Positions 7,226 through 16,232 of a stretch of 64,000 bases of DNA are shown one piece after another. Source of the stretch: Rhodopirellula halodulae (GTDB taxonomy: Bacteria > Planctomycetota > Planctomycetia > Pirellulales > Pirellulaceae); the NCBI RefSeq assembly GCF_020966775.1, contig NZ_JAJKFV010000029.1, forward strand, positions 1,749,372-1,813,371, read 5' to 3'. Position 1 is the stretch's first letter. Every line of letters starts with the position of its first letter. A model generated the notes under the pieces. It saw nothing but the letters and a program-made list of their open reading frames with translations, was not told the DNA's origin and made no database searches. Made by a program: the position numbers and the translations under genes.

Positions 7226-7303
7226 TGAGTTGCCTTTGCGGCATTGCGGGTGGCATCGGATCGTCTTCGTGTGAGACGACAGAATCGGAGGTTTGTTTAA
7301 CCG

Positions 7304-7870
7304 TCAGTCTTGCTCGGTAATGTGAGCCTCAAGCTTCGCGAAGAACGCCGACTTGCGTTCACTGTATTGCTCGGGATCGCCTTCGCTGGCCTTCCACAGG
7401 TTCACTTTCTGGCTTTCGAAACGCATCGCTTCTTCCGCGTCGTTCCGTAGGAAGTCGCGAATGAGCAACAATCGGTCGACGGCCGGATGCTCGGCTGTCA
7501 TCAAGAACACTTGATGGGTGGGGGTTCCATGGCGGGGCTTTTGCAAAACGAGGCAATGATCGAGCCAGTCGGGTGAATCGACGACTCGGAAATTCAGCCC
7601 CTCTATGTGTAGCGATGCCGCGTCGAGATTCGAAAGGTTGGGGACCAGAGCGACGACATCAATGATCGGTTGAGCGATCAAGCCGGAAATCGAAGTTCCG
7701 CCGACGTGCTCCACTCGCGTCACGTGGCCCTGACAGGATTGCAGCAAATTGCTGCGGGTTTGCTCGAACTCTTGTTTCCAACGCGCATCGTGATGCATCA
7801 AGCGAATGGATTGTGGTTCGCCCTCATCGAATCCGTCGCGGTAGGAGTGATCGAAGGGGGGAGACGTCAT
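7304..7870 (-). CDS. GrpB family protein (nucleotidyltransferase fold)
   Basis: The 188-residue protein carries the family signature RVEHVGGTSISGLIAQPIID, matching the usual EHIGSTAVPGLxxKPIID, and the later block PRHGTPTHQVFLM with LLIRDFLRNDAEEAMRFESQK. GrpB proteins belong to the nucleotidyltransferase superfamily and some are fused to dephospho-CoA kinase; no reaction is established. The first about 20 residues may be extra. It converges with the aldo/keto reductase and reads away from purE. Confidence 0.9.
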   Translation of the reverse strand: MTSPPFDHSYRDGFDEGEPQSIRLMHHDARWKQEFEQTRSNLLQSCQGHVTRVEHVGGTSISGLIAQPIIDVVALVPNLSNLDAASLHIEGLNFRVVDSPDWLDHCLVLQKPRHGTPTHQVFLMTAEHPAVDRLLLIRDFLRNDAEEAMRFESQKVNLWKASEGDPEQYSERKSAFFAKLEAHITEQD

Positions 7871-8149
7871 TGTCGGCCAAGCAGATGAGGGGGAGTTGGA
7901 GCAAGGTGTCCGGCGGGAAGACTTTTGGTCCCGGTCAAGTTCGCCGCAAGTTCGCCCGCAGGCAATGCAAAAGGGTCAACGCAAGGGGGCAATTCATCCC
8001 GACTCGCTGTTGCGGTATAACCCCTGGCAAATGGAAGCGTCCAGCCCGTGCAATCCGTGGTTCGAATTGGTTCAGCACCAGCGACTTGGGGGATCAGCGG
8101 CGACGGCGTCGTTTTCATTGTTTCAGACGTTCACCTGTTCGAGTAGCTC

Positions 8150-8671
8150 ATGACTGACCAGATCCAATCCGGGAATGCCTCCTCCAACTCTCCATTGGTG
8201 GGTGTCATCATGGGAAGTCGCAACGACTGGGACACCATGTCAGCGGCGTGCGAGATGTTGGATCGATTGGGCGTGCCTCATGAACGATCGGTGGTGTCAG
8301 CACATCGGACTCCCGAACGCATGTTCGAGTACGCCCGTTCAGCGGCGGACCGCGGTTTGAAAGTCATCATTGCCGGGGCAGGCGGTGCGGCGCATTTGCC
8401 AGGCATGGTCGCGTCCGAGACCGTTTTGCCGGTGATTGGGGTGCCCATCCAAAGCCGGGCTCTGCAGGGCCTCGATTCCTTGCTGTCAATCGTGCAAATG
8501 CCAGGCGGAATACCTGTGGCCACGATGTCCATCGGTGTCGCCGGGGCGAAAAACGCGGGTGTGATGGCAGCGCGAATTTTGGCAACCGGCGACAATGATT
8601 TACGCGGCCGCGTGCAGGCGTTCATTGACCAGCAACGTGACGATGTGATTGCATCGGCTGAGCTGCCTTGA
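8150..8671 (+). CDS. purE: N5-carboxyaminoimidazole ribonucleotide mutase
   Basis: The 173-residue product has the PurE active-site motifs [13 protein letters not shown] (residues about 19-31) and [11 protein letters not shown] (about 48-58), and the glycine-rich [17 protein letters not shown]. It converts N5-CAIR, made by PurK, to CAIR in purine synthesis. A class I (bacterial) PurE is expected because purK follows 118 bp downstream on the same strand. The ATG at 8150 gives the family's N-terminus directly after a short polar lead. Confidence 0.97.
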   Translation: MTDQIQSGNASSNSPLVGVIMGSRNDWDTMSAACEMLDRLGVPHERSVVSAHRTPERMFEYARSAADRGLKVIIAGAGGAAHLPGMVASETVLPVIGVPIQSRALQGLDSLLSIVQMPGGIPVATMSIGVAGAKNAGVMAARILATGDNDLRGRVQAFIDQQRDDVIASAELP

Positions 8672-8712
8672 TGTGAACTGGCCTGATGCGAATTGCCCTG
8701 ATGTGTGACCGT
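8668..8712 (+). repeat. Short imperfect tandem repeat between purE and purK
   Basis: Three copies of a roughly 15-bp unit follow the purE stop: TGATGTGAACTGGCC, TGATGCGAATTGCCC and TGATGTGTGACC. The first copy includes the purE stop codon. No function is evident. Confidence 0.5.
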
Positions 8713-8789
8713 TGAAGTCCGGCGAGTGACGGTCCGAAATCGCCGATTGAGTTGAAATTGTTTCCCGCGCTATTGAGTTCACAATTCAG

Positions 8790-9980
8790 ATGTCATCTGC
8801 TGATTCTTCTGCGATTTTGCCTGGTGCCACGATTGGAATGGTGGGTGGCGGACAACTTGGCCGAATGTTTGCCATCGCGGCGGCGCGGATGGGATACCGG
8901 GTGGGAGTGTTTTGCGGCAGCAGTGACGAACCGGCTGCCGAGGTCGCAGCGTTTACGGTGTGCGGGCCGCTGACGGATCATTCAGCGATCGAAGCGTTCG
9001 CCAAACGCTGTGACGTGATCACATTGGAATTCGAAAACATTCCGGCGGACACCATCGCGGCTTGCAGCAAACACGCGCCGACTTTTCCGGACGCTTCGGT
9101 GCTGGCAATGGCGCAAGATCGATGGATTGAGAAGACCACACTTCGAGAGGCTGGATTGCCCGTTGCGGCTTTCGAGCCCGTGTCGGATCTCGAATCCGCG
9201 GTTGCTGCGGGTGAAAAGCTCGGTTGGCCTATCATCGTGAAAACATGTCGAAGCGGGTACGACGGCAAGGGACAGCACCGGCTGAATTGCCCCGCCGATG
9301 CGGAGGCCGTTCAGTGGGACGGAGCCGAAGGCGGTGCAAATGACGGCCCACCATGGGTCGCCGAGGCCGTGGTGTCGTTCGAGCGTGAAGCGTCCGTGAT
9401 CGTCGCCCGCACCGTGGACGAGCGAGTGGCAACGTTTCCGGTTTTCGAAAACGACCACCGCAATCACATTTTGGACGAGACAATCCTTCCAGCCAATGTT
9501 TCCGCTGAGATGGAAGGACGAGGCCGCCAGATCGCTCAGCGTGTTGCCGAGCACTTGGGCTTGGTGGGATTGCTGTGTGTTGAGTTGTTCGTCACGGAAG
9601 ACGAGTTGATCGTGAACGAGGTTGCCCCACGGCCTCACAACTCAGGGCACGTCACGATCGAAGCGTGCGCGACCAGCCAATTTGAGCAGCATGTTCGGGC
9701 CATTTGTGGGTTGCCTTTGGGTGACACATCGATGGTGGTCCCCGCCGCCAGCATGTTGAATTTGCTGGGAGATATTTGGGAGGAGGCGGCCAAGCAAAAT
9801 GGCATCCCGAATTGGGAAGCTTGTTTGGCGACCCCCGGCGTGGCTCTGCATCTGTACGGCAAGCATGCGGCACGAGTCGGCCGAAAGATGGGCCATTTGA
9901 CCGTGGTCGGCAGGGATCTGGACGAGGTTTCCAAGCGGTTGTATTCCGCACGCGAGGCCTTGCTGCGTGATCGCACCTGA
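8790..9980 (+). CDS. purK: N5-carboxyaminoimidazole ribonucleotide synthase
   Basis: The 396-residue product is an ATP-grasp ligase with the PurK N-terminal dinucleotide-type loop IGMVGGGQLGRMFAIAA. It also has TLEFENIPAD, WPIIVKTCRSGYDGKGQ (ATP-binding Lys region), WVAEAVVSFEREASVI, and LCVELFVTEDELIVNEVAPRPHNSGH, the metal-binding Glu/Asn block. It makes N5-CAIR from AIR, bicarbonate and ATP for the adjacent PurE. It is probably co-transcribed with purE. An upstream ATG at 8752 is in another frame. Confidence 0.97.
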   Translation: MSSADSSAILPGATIGMVGGGQLGRMFAIAAARMGYRVGVFCGSSDEPAAEVAAFTVCGPLTDHSAIEAFAKRCDVITLEFENIPADTIAACSKHAPTFPDASVLAMAQDRWIEKTTLREAGLPVAAFEPVSDLESAVAAGEKLGWPIIVKTCRSGYDGKGQHRLNCPADAEAVQWDGAEGGANDGPPWVAEAVVSFEREASVIVARTVDERVATFPVFENDHRNHILDETILPANVSAEMEGRGRQIAQRVAEHLGLVGLLCVELFVTEDELIVNEVAPRPHNSGHVTIEACATSQFEQHVRAICGLPLGDTSMVVPAASMLNLLGDIWEEAAKQNGIPNWEACLATPGVALHLYGKHAARVGRKMGHLTVVGRDLDEVSKRLYSAREALLRDRT

Positions 9981-10351
9981 GCGGTGTGGACTTTCGTGCA
10001 CCGGCTTGGGCTATGGGCGCTGTCGCGAATTCTCGGCTGTGACGCTGGTTTTGGCCCGTGAATCGCGTCCTATTTCACTCAGAAGCCGTCGAGATGGCGT
10101 TTGTGACGAAAAGCTGCGGCGTTTCGCAACAAGTGTTGCAAAATGCTACACCCTACAATCGTTAATCTTCGCGGGGTGATGCTCTTCTGAGCCGTTTTTT
10201 TCGTGGAATTCGAGGATTCCAGAAATAGACTGAGTTCTCCGCGCCCGGCTTTTCATCGTTTCGTTTCGCGTCCCCGATGCTGAGAAACACCATGAGAACG
10301 CCGTCCCCCGCGCCCCAGCACCTCTTCTTTGGTCCCCAATCCTTCTCTGAG
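9981..10351. other. Noncoding gap upstream of the giant VWA gene
   Basis: I see no gene in this 371-bp stretch. It holds a perfect inverted repeat GCAACA-AG-TGTTGC (10126-10139), AT-richer than its surroundings and placed where a promoter operator would be. A short stem GCTC-TTCT-GAGC is followed by CGTTTTTTT (about 10182-10202), possibly a weak terminator for purK or a leader hairpin. An open frame from 10277 runs into the VWA gene but lacks a convincing start there. Confidence 0.4.
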
Positions 10352-13300
10352 ATGTCGATGAAGATCTTTTCCACTTTCGGCTGCAAATTGTCGGCCCTGT
10401 TGATGCCGGTGGTCATGACGACCGTCGTTTCTGCGGCGTCGCCGTCCGCGACGGAATCCGCCGCTGTTTCGTCGGGAGCCTCCATTCGCGTTGTTTCCCA
10501 CGACACCGATGCCGGTCAATCCATTGCCGCGTCGATTCAACCGGGAGCCGAGGATGCAATGCTCGCCGCGGTGCGAAAGTCGCCTTCGGACGTTGTCTTG
10601 ATCGTCGACACTTCGGCTAGCCAAGTCGGCGGGTTTCGTGACGAAGCCATGTCGGCGGTGCAGTCGGCTTTGACCGCGATGGAAGGCAAAGACGTCCGCG
10701 TTGCATTGTTTGCTGCGGATGTCCAAGCGACCGAACTGACGGAAGGGTTTGTTGCCGCGGGCGAGTCAAAGTTGGACGCTGCGACAGCCAAACTGAACTC
10801 TCGTTTGCCACTGGGAAACACCAACTTGGTTTCGGTGTTGGGAACGGTTCGGGCTTCATTGACCGGCCGACCCGATTCGCGAAATCGTTCGATCGTTTAC
10901 ATCGGCGATGCAAAGTCGGTGGACGCGGCACAGAACATGAGCCGGTTTGCCAACCTGGTGGATGCACTGCGAGCGGATCGTATCGCAGTCCACTCGATCG
11001 CAATCGGACCAACTCGCAATGTCGAGCTGATGGGTGTGTTGGCAAATCAAACCGGTGGTGTCTTGGGAGTCGTGGGGACTGAAGCCAAGCCATCCGAAAT
11101 CGCCAACGCCGTCGCCGACGCGTCTTTGATGTCGCCGATCTGGGTGTCGGAAATTCAAAGCGATTCGAAAATCACATGGGTGCATGGCGACCGTCTTCCG
11201 CCGCTGCGTTTGGATCGAGATTCGATCTACTTGGGCCATCTGAGCGAAGCGACGAAGGAAGTTTCTCTAGATGTGGTTGGTGAAACGTTGAGCAGCAATG
11301 TTCAAATCACCGCAGCTTCTGAAGTCGAAGGCCAGAACCCCGATTTTGCTTTTTTGACCGGGCTAATTGCTTCTCACAAGAAGGAGTCCGGTTTGTTGTT
11401 GGCAACGGCTGGTTCGCCGATGCTGCGACAAACTGCTGAGTCCTTGGTGGCACGTGCGGCGTCGCTCGCTGAAGCTGCGACGATGGCCATGCAGCAAGGC
11501 AACCTTCGTGGTGCTCGTGCGGTTGCTCAGGAAGCTTTGCAGGCTGATCCGAACAACGCTGAAGCCAAGTCCGTTTTGAAAATGGCAACGCCGGAAGGCA
11601 AACGCCTGATCCTGCAGAATGGCGATGACAACCCGTTCGACGATATCTTCGGTGGCGGTGGTGACGCCGCGAGCGACGCTCCATTCGGCGAAGCACCTGC
11701 CGCTGGCGACGACGTGTTCGGCGCCGCCGGCGACGATGCACCTGCGATGGAAGCGGCACCTGCCGACGACGTGTTCGGTGCCGAACCACCCGCCGCTGAC
11801 GCTCCCGCTGCACCAGCCGATGACGCTCCCGCGGCGCCGGCCGATGACGTTTTCGGTGCACCGGCTGAGCCTGCTGCTCCTGTTCAACCCGCTGCACCCA
11901 TGCAGCCTGCTCCCGCAGGTCCCGCCCTCGGTGGTGGTGACTTTGGCGGTGGCCAGTTCGATGGTGGGCTCGGACCCGTGGTCGGTGATAGCGAATTGAT
12001 GGAATCCGGTGGTGATCTGCTGGGCCGTTACGGTCAATTGCGTTCGCGGGAAGAAGGACGTCTTCGTGCCGAGGTGCGTGCTCAACTCCGTGAAGCTCGT
12101 CGTCTGATTCGGCAAGATCCCGTCGGTGTCGCCGGCAGTCTCAAAAGCTTGCTGTCGCGAGTGGAAACGACTCCTGATATCGATCCTCAACTGCGTCGTG
12201 AACTGCTGGGTCAGATTCGCTCCGCGATCCAAATTGCCAGTGCCCGCGAAGCCGACTTCCTGGAGCAGGAAGCCAATTTGGAGCAGTTGGCAGCCGGAGC
12301 CACCGCATCGGCTCGGTTGCTGCAGGAAACTTATCGCCGCGAAGATCGCTTGAAGCGATTGTCGGCACAGATGAACGCGTTGATTGACGAAGGACGTTAC
12401 ACCGAAGCAGACGGTGGGGTCTCGTTGGAAATTGCCGCGTTGTCAGGTGACACAATCACCTATGACAGTGTGCTTGGTCGTCACGTGACGGATGAAACAT
12501 TGGCGCTTCAGACCTACGCACGTGATCGCCGTTATCGCGAACTTCGAGAACGGAACTTCGTGGACGCTTTCTCGCTGGTTCTGAAGTCTGCGGTCCCATT
12601 TGTGGATGATCCACCAATCGTCTATCCCGAAGCTGAAACCTGGCAACGTTTGAGCCGCCATCGCATTGAACGCTATGGTTCGATTGAGTTGGTTGGCGAT
12701 AGCGAGACCGAACAACGGATCGAAGCAACTTTGTCCGATGAGGTCAGTTATCAGTTCCCCGACACCCCATTGGTCGACGCCATTCGTTTGATCAGTGAGG
12801 ATCGTCAGATTCCGATTCGCATCGATACCTTCAGCCTCGAAGGGGAAGGTTTGTCGGAAGACATTCCTGTCAACATCTCGTTGGACAACGTTTCCCTGCG
12901 TTCGTTCCTGCGACTCATGCTTCGCGATCAGAACCTCACCTACATGATCAAGGATGAAGTTCTGAACATCACCACCGTGACCGCAGCGGAAGACAACTTG
13001 GTGACCAAGGTGTATCCCGTCGGTGACCTCGTCGTGCCCATCGTCAGCCTCGGTGGCGGCGGTATGGGAGGCATGGGCGGCGGTATGGGCGGCGGCATGG
13101 GAGGCATGGGCGGCGGCATGGGAGGCATGGGCGGCGGCATGGGAGGTATGGGTGGCGGCATGGGCGGTATGGGCGGCGGCATGGGCGGCGGTATGTTCGT
13201 CGTTCCAGATGACGCAACCCTCCGTTCGAAGACCGGCGTTTCCACCGCAGCACCTGCAGCTCCAACGACCGACGTCAGCACGACCCAGAAAGGTTCCGTC

Positions 13301-14887
13301 GAGAACATTGACCGAGCCATTCGTCTGCAGATCGCCGATGGTCAATCGGTTGATCAAGCCTGGAAGGATCACTTTGCAAGCTGGGATGTTCGCTCCGCCG
13401 AGGATTTGACAATTTTGGATCGCCGCGTTCGCGCGACTGTCTCCCAACTGAACGTGAAGGCTTCGGCTGCTGAAAAAGCGGGCGACAAGGCAAAGGCCAA
13501 GTCACACTTTGAAGAGATTCGATCCGTGATCGCGGGAGCCATTTCGGCGGGACACATTCAACCTTGGATGTATCAAGCTTATGCATTGGCATTGGCGGCC
13601 ACTGACGCGCCTGATTCGGAAGTCGAGCGGGCTCTGTTGTCAGCAGCTGACTTTGCAGAAACCCCTGAAGACCTTCTGAATGTGGCAGGTCGTTTGGAAG
13701 ACATGGGACAACTCGAAGCCGCTTTGAAGCTTTGCCGTCAAATTTCGGACGCGGAACCGGACCGTCGTGAGCCCTATGTGATGGGGCTGCGGATCGCGAA
13801 GCGTTTGGATGAACCCGCCGCACTTGCGTGGGCATGTGAAGGTGTCTTGGGATTGGCTTGGAGCGAAAAGTTCCAGCCTCTCGTTGAAGAAGCTCGTTTG
13901 CTGGCTCGTGCCACGCACCAGGAATTGTTGGCCGAAGGTGATCAAACCATGGCCAGAGAGTTCAGCGAAGCGCTTCGTCGAGCTGCGTCGCATGATGCCA
14001 TCGTTCGCGTCAGCTGGACCGGTGACGCCGATATCGATTTGGCGGTGGAGGAACCCTCCGGAACCGTTTGCTCGTTGGAAGCACCTAGCAGTGCCGGTGG
14101 TGGAACGCTCGTTAGCGATGCGTATCCCGGTGCCCAGGATGATCCGACCGGACAGATCTCGGAGACTTACCTCTGCCCCAAAGGTTTCTCAGGCGAATAC
14201 CGAGTGTTGTTGCGTCGAATTTGGGGCAACGTTTCGACCGGGAAAGTCACGGTGGAAGTGCTGACCGACGTTGGCCGTCCAGAGCAACGGTTCATTCGTC
14301 AAGACATTCCGTTGATGGACCAAAACGCGATGGTCGTGTTCGAAGTCAAAGACGGTCAACGCAAGGAGAAGCTTGCCGAAGCACAGATCGAACATCTGGC
14401 TGAGTTCCGTCGCAACAAAGGCCATGAGGCTCTTGGTCAGTTTATCGGCCCGGATCCCAATGGAGCGTTGAACGCACAAGCCGCCAATGTTCAGGGGGCG
14501 AATCGCCAGTTGTTGCGTGAGTTCTTCAGTGATTACCCGTCATTGCAGACCGGACTGAACGGCGGAGTGATTGGATCCAATGGCATCGGCAACGGGATCA
14601 ACGGATTCAATCCTCAAGGTGCGGTCGGTTATCGGCCAGAAATCACCACGCTGCCTGAAGGGGCTTCTTTGTCGACTCTGGCGATCATCTCGGCGGATCG
14701 TCGCTATGTTCGGATCAGTCCAGCTCCGTTTTTCTCGCAGATCGGCGATATCTCCACCTTCAACTTCGTCTCGGGTGAATCGGGCGATGGCGGTGCTGGA
14801 GTCGGTGGCGGCATTGGCGGTGCCGGTGGAGGCGCCGGTGGTGGACTCGGAGGTATCGGCGGAGGTGGTGGCGGTATCGGAAACTGA
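10352..14887 (+). CDS. Giant secreted VWA-domain protein with STN-like and DUF2135-like regions
   Basis: From ATG 10352 the product is 1511 residues with a signal peptide (CKLSALLMPVVMTTVVSAAS). Order: a von Willebrand A domain with the metal site DTSAS (about residues 80-270, beginning DVVLIVDTSASQVGG); a TPR-like segment (AQEALQADPNNAEAKSVLKM); a Pro/Ala/Asp linker with DDVFGA repeats; a helical region; an STN/secretin-like unit (SYQFPDTPLVDAIRLISEDR, about 797-875); GGM repeats; a second helical region; a strand domain with VRVSWTGDADIDLAVEEPSG (about 1215-1330) resembling DUF2135; and a Gly-rich C-terminus. It is likely periplasmic or surface-exposed. The role is unknown. It stands alone with long noncoding DNA upstream. 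Confidence 0.8.
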   Translation: MSMKIFSTFGCKLSALLMPVVMTTVVSAASPSATESAAVSSGASIRVVSHDTDAGQSIAASIQPGAEDAMLAAVRKSPSDVVLIVDTSASQVGGFRDEAMSAVQSALTAMEGKDVRVALFAADVQATELTEGFVAAGESKLDAATAKLNSRLPLGNTNLVSVLGTVRASLTGRPDSRNRSIVYIGDAKSVDAAQNMSRFANLVDALRADRIAVHSIAIGPTRNVELMGVLANQTGGVLGVVGTEAKPSEIANAVADASLMSPIWVSEIQSDSKITWVHGDRLPPLRLDRDSIYLGHLSEATKEVSLDVVGETLSSNVQITAASEVEGQNPDFAFLTGLIASHKKESGLLLATAGSPMLRQTAESLVARAASLAEAATMAMQQGNLRGARAVAQEALQADPNNAEAKSVLKMATPEGKRLILQNGDDNPFDDIFGGGGDAASDAPFGEAPAAGDDVFGAAGDDAPAMEAAPADDVFGAEPPAADAPAAPADDAPAAPADDVFGAPAEPAAPVQPAAPMQPAPAGPALGGGDFGGGQFDGGLGPVVGDSELMESGGDLLGRYGQLRSREEGRLRAEVRAQLREARRLIRQDPVGVAGSLKSLLSRVETTPDIDPQLRRELLGQIRSAIQIASAREADFLEQEANLEQLAAGATASARLLQETYRREDRLKRLSAQMNALIDEGRYTEADGGVSLEIAALSGDTITYDSVLGRHVTDETLALQTYARDRRYRELRERNFVDAFSLVLKSAVPFVDDPPIVYPEAETWQRLSRHRIERYGSIELVGDSETEQRIEATLSDEVSYQFPDTPLVDAIRLISEDRQIPIRIDTFSLEGEGLSEDIPVNISLDNVSLRSFLRLMLRDQNLTYMIKDEVLNITTVTAAEDNLVTKVYPVGDLVVPIVSLGGGGMGGMGGGMGGGMGGMGGGMGGMGGGMGGMGGGMGGMGGGMGGGMFVVPDDATLRSKTGVSTAAPAAPTTDVSTTQKGSVENIDRAIRLQIADGQSVDQAWKDHFASWDVRSAEDLTILDRRVRATVSQLNVKASAAEKAGDKAKAKSHFEEIRSVIAGAISAGHIQPWMYQAYALALAATDAPDSEVERALLSAADFAETPEDLLNVAGRLEDMGQLEAALKLCRQISDAEPDRREPYVMGLRIAKRLDEPAALAWACEGVLGLAWSEKFQPLVEEARLLARATHQELLAEGDQTMAREFSEALRRAASHDAIVRVSWTGDADIDLAVEEPSGTVCSLEAPSSAGGGTLVSDAYPGAQDDPTGQISETYLCPKGFSGEYRVLLRRIWGNVSTGKVTVEVLTDVGRPEQRFIRQDIPLMDQNAMVVFEVKDGQRKEKLAEAQIEHLAEFRRNKGHEALGQFIGPDPNGALNAQAANVQGANRQLLREFFSDYPSLQTGLNGGVIGSNGIGNGINGFNPQGAVGYRPEITTLPEGASLSTLAIISADRRYVRISPAPFFSQIGDISTFNFVSGESGDGGAGVGGGIGGAGGGAGGGLGGIGGGGGGIGN
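13050..13197 (+). repeat. GGM-encoding minisatellite inside the VWA gene
   Basis: Near-tandem copies of a 9- to 15-bp unit (ATGGGCGGC and ATGGGAGGC variants) encode Gly-Gly-Met and Gly-Gly-Gly-Met. All copies keep the reading frame. Such repeats expand or contract by slippage in multiples of three. Confidence 0.85.
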
Positions 14888-14987
14888 TACGCGTCACTGC
14901 AGAGGCTTATGCGGCGCGGCGAAATGTTCGCCGCTCGCCTCACCCCATTCGACGTTGTTTGGCCTCCGTCGTATGTGTGGGCCTGTC

Positions 14988-16232
14988 TCAGCGTCGATAA
15001 ATCAAACGCACGTCGTTGCCAAACGAGTCAAGCTGGCTCAATCGCAGCGACGTCGCATCGGCCAACGCGGTAACGCCCGGATCACCGAGCGGTCCGGGCG
15101 CCTCTTTTCCGCCAATGCATTTGCCAGCGATGAACGCATGGACTTCATCAATTTGGTACGCGGCTGCGAAGCTGCCTAATAGTTGGCTTCCGCCTTCGAC
15201 CATCAGGTGGGTCATCGCTAAACCACGGGGATTGTTGTTGCTGCCCAGCCATCGCAGGGATTGCAGCACCAATTCACTTGGGTCGTCGCTGTCGCATTGC
15301 CAAGTTTCCACATCGTGATCAGCGAGTCGAGCTAGGTCAGCGGTCTCGATTCGCGGGCCGGCGATGAGCCACGTGGCAGTTTCTGATGCGGTTTGCACCA
15401 GGCGGCTGCCCAGATCAGGAAGCCGTTTTCGCGAATAGACCAATCGGACCAGTTCAGGTTGGCCCGTCGCGTCATGGGAGGCGACCGAAGGCGTGTTTGT
15501 GGCGGCCTGGATCTTTGCGAACTCGTTCAATCGGACGGTCAGCAACGGATTGTCGGCGATCACGGTACCCATGCCGACGGCGATCGCATCAACAGATGAA
15601 CGCAGTTCGTGCACCGCACCTCGTGCCTCGGGACCGGTGATCCATTTGCTTTCACCCGTCTTGGTCGCGATCCGTCCATCCAAACTCATGGCCCATTTCG
15701 CGATTACCCAAGGCATCCCCGTTCGGACTCGCTTGAGGTAAGACGCAAGCAGGTCTTCGCCTTCAGCTTTCAAGACGCCGGTGACGACTTCGATGCCGGC
15801 ATCGCGGAGTCGCTGAATGCCACCGCCATCGACTTGATCAAAAGGGTCAATGACGGAGATCACCACGCGAGTAATTCCGTGGCGGATCAAGGCATCGGCG
15901 CAGGGTGGCGTTTTCCCGTGATGGCAACATGGTTCCAGCGAAACATACGCGGTGGCTCCGCGAGCGTCCTCGCAGTTGGCGAGTGCCTCGGCCTCCGCGT
16001 GGGGGCCGCCATATCGGCCGTGAAAGCCCGTCGCGATACATTGGGAATCGCGGACGAGAACGCATCCCACCATTGGATTGGGCTCGACTTTGCCACGACC
16101 ACGAGCCGCGATTTCTATGGCCAAGGCCATCCAACGGGAGTCTTCCGCTGAATGGCCTTGGTTAGCAGGATCAGTCGTCAACGGGTTGCCGCTGGCGGGA
16201 TCGTTTGATTCAGAAGCAGGGGTGTCCGGCAT
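14988..16232 (-). CDS. ribD: Bifunctional pyrimidine deaminase/reductase of riboflavin synthesis
   Basis: The 414-residue product has the N-terminal deaminase zinc site GPHAEAEALAN and SLEPCCHHGKTPPCADALI. The C-terminal reductase starts near VIAKWAMSLDGRIATKTGES, with KWITGPEARGAVHELRSSVD, GMGTVIADNPLLTVR and MVEGGSQLLGSF. It carries out the deamination and reduction steps after GTP cyclohydrolase II. About 40 extra N-terminal residues precede the deaminase. The ATG at 16232 overlaps the upstream stop as TGATG, so translation is coupled to the SEC-C gene; a further ATG at 16253 is possible. The helical end of the reductase (VHAFIAGKCIGGKEAPGPL) is complete. Confidence 0.95.
   Translation of the reverse strand: MPDTPASESNDPASGNPLTTDPANQGHSAEDSRWMALAIEIAARGRGKVEPNPMVGCVLVRDSQCIATGFHGRYGGPHAEAEALANCEDARGATAYVSLEPCCHHGKTPPCADALIRHGITRVVISVIDPFDQVDGGGIQRLRDAGIEVVTGVLKAEGEDLLASYLKRVRTGMPWVIAKWAMSLDGRIATKTGESKWITGPEARGAVHELRSSVDAIAVGMGTVIADNPLLTVRLNEFAKIQAATNTPSVASHDATGQPELVRLVYSRKRLPDLGSRLVQTASETATWLIAGPRIETADLARLADHDVETWQCDSDDPSELVLQSLRWLGSNNNPRGLAMTHLMVEGGSQLLGSFAAAYQIDEVHAFIAGKCIGGKEAPGPLGDPGVTALADATSLRLSQLDSFGNDVRLIYRR

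Noticed and set aside
12443-13447. Open frame of 334 residues with AHAAAHT repeats antisense to the VWA gene
   Set aside because: It is the complement of the GGM repeat region in the VWA gene; no independent coding signals.
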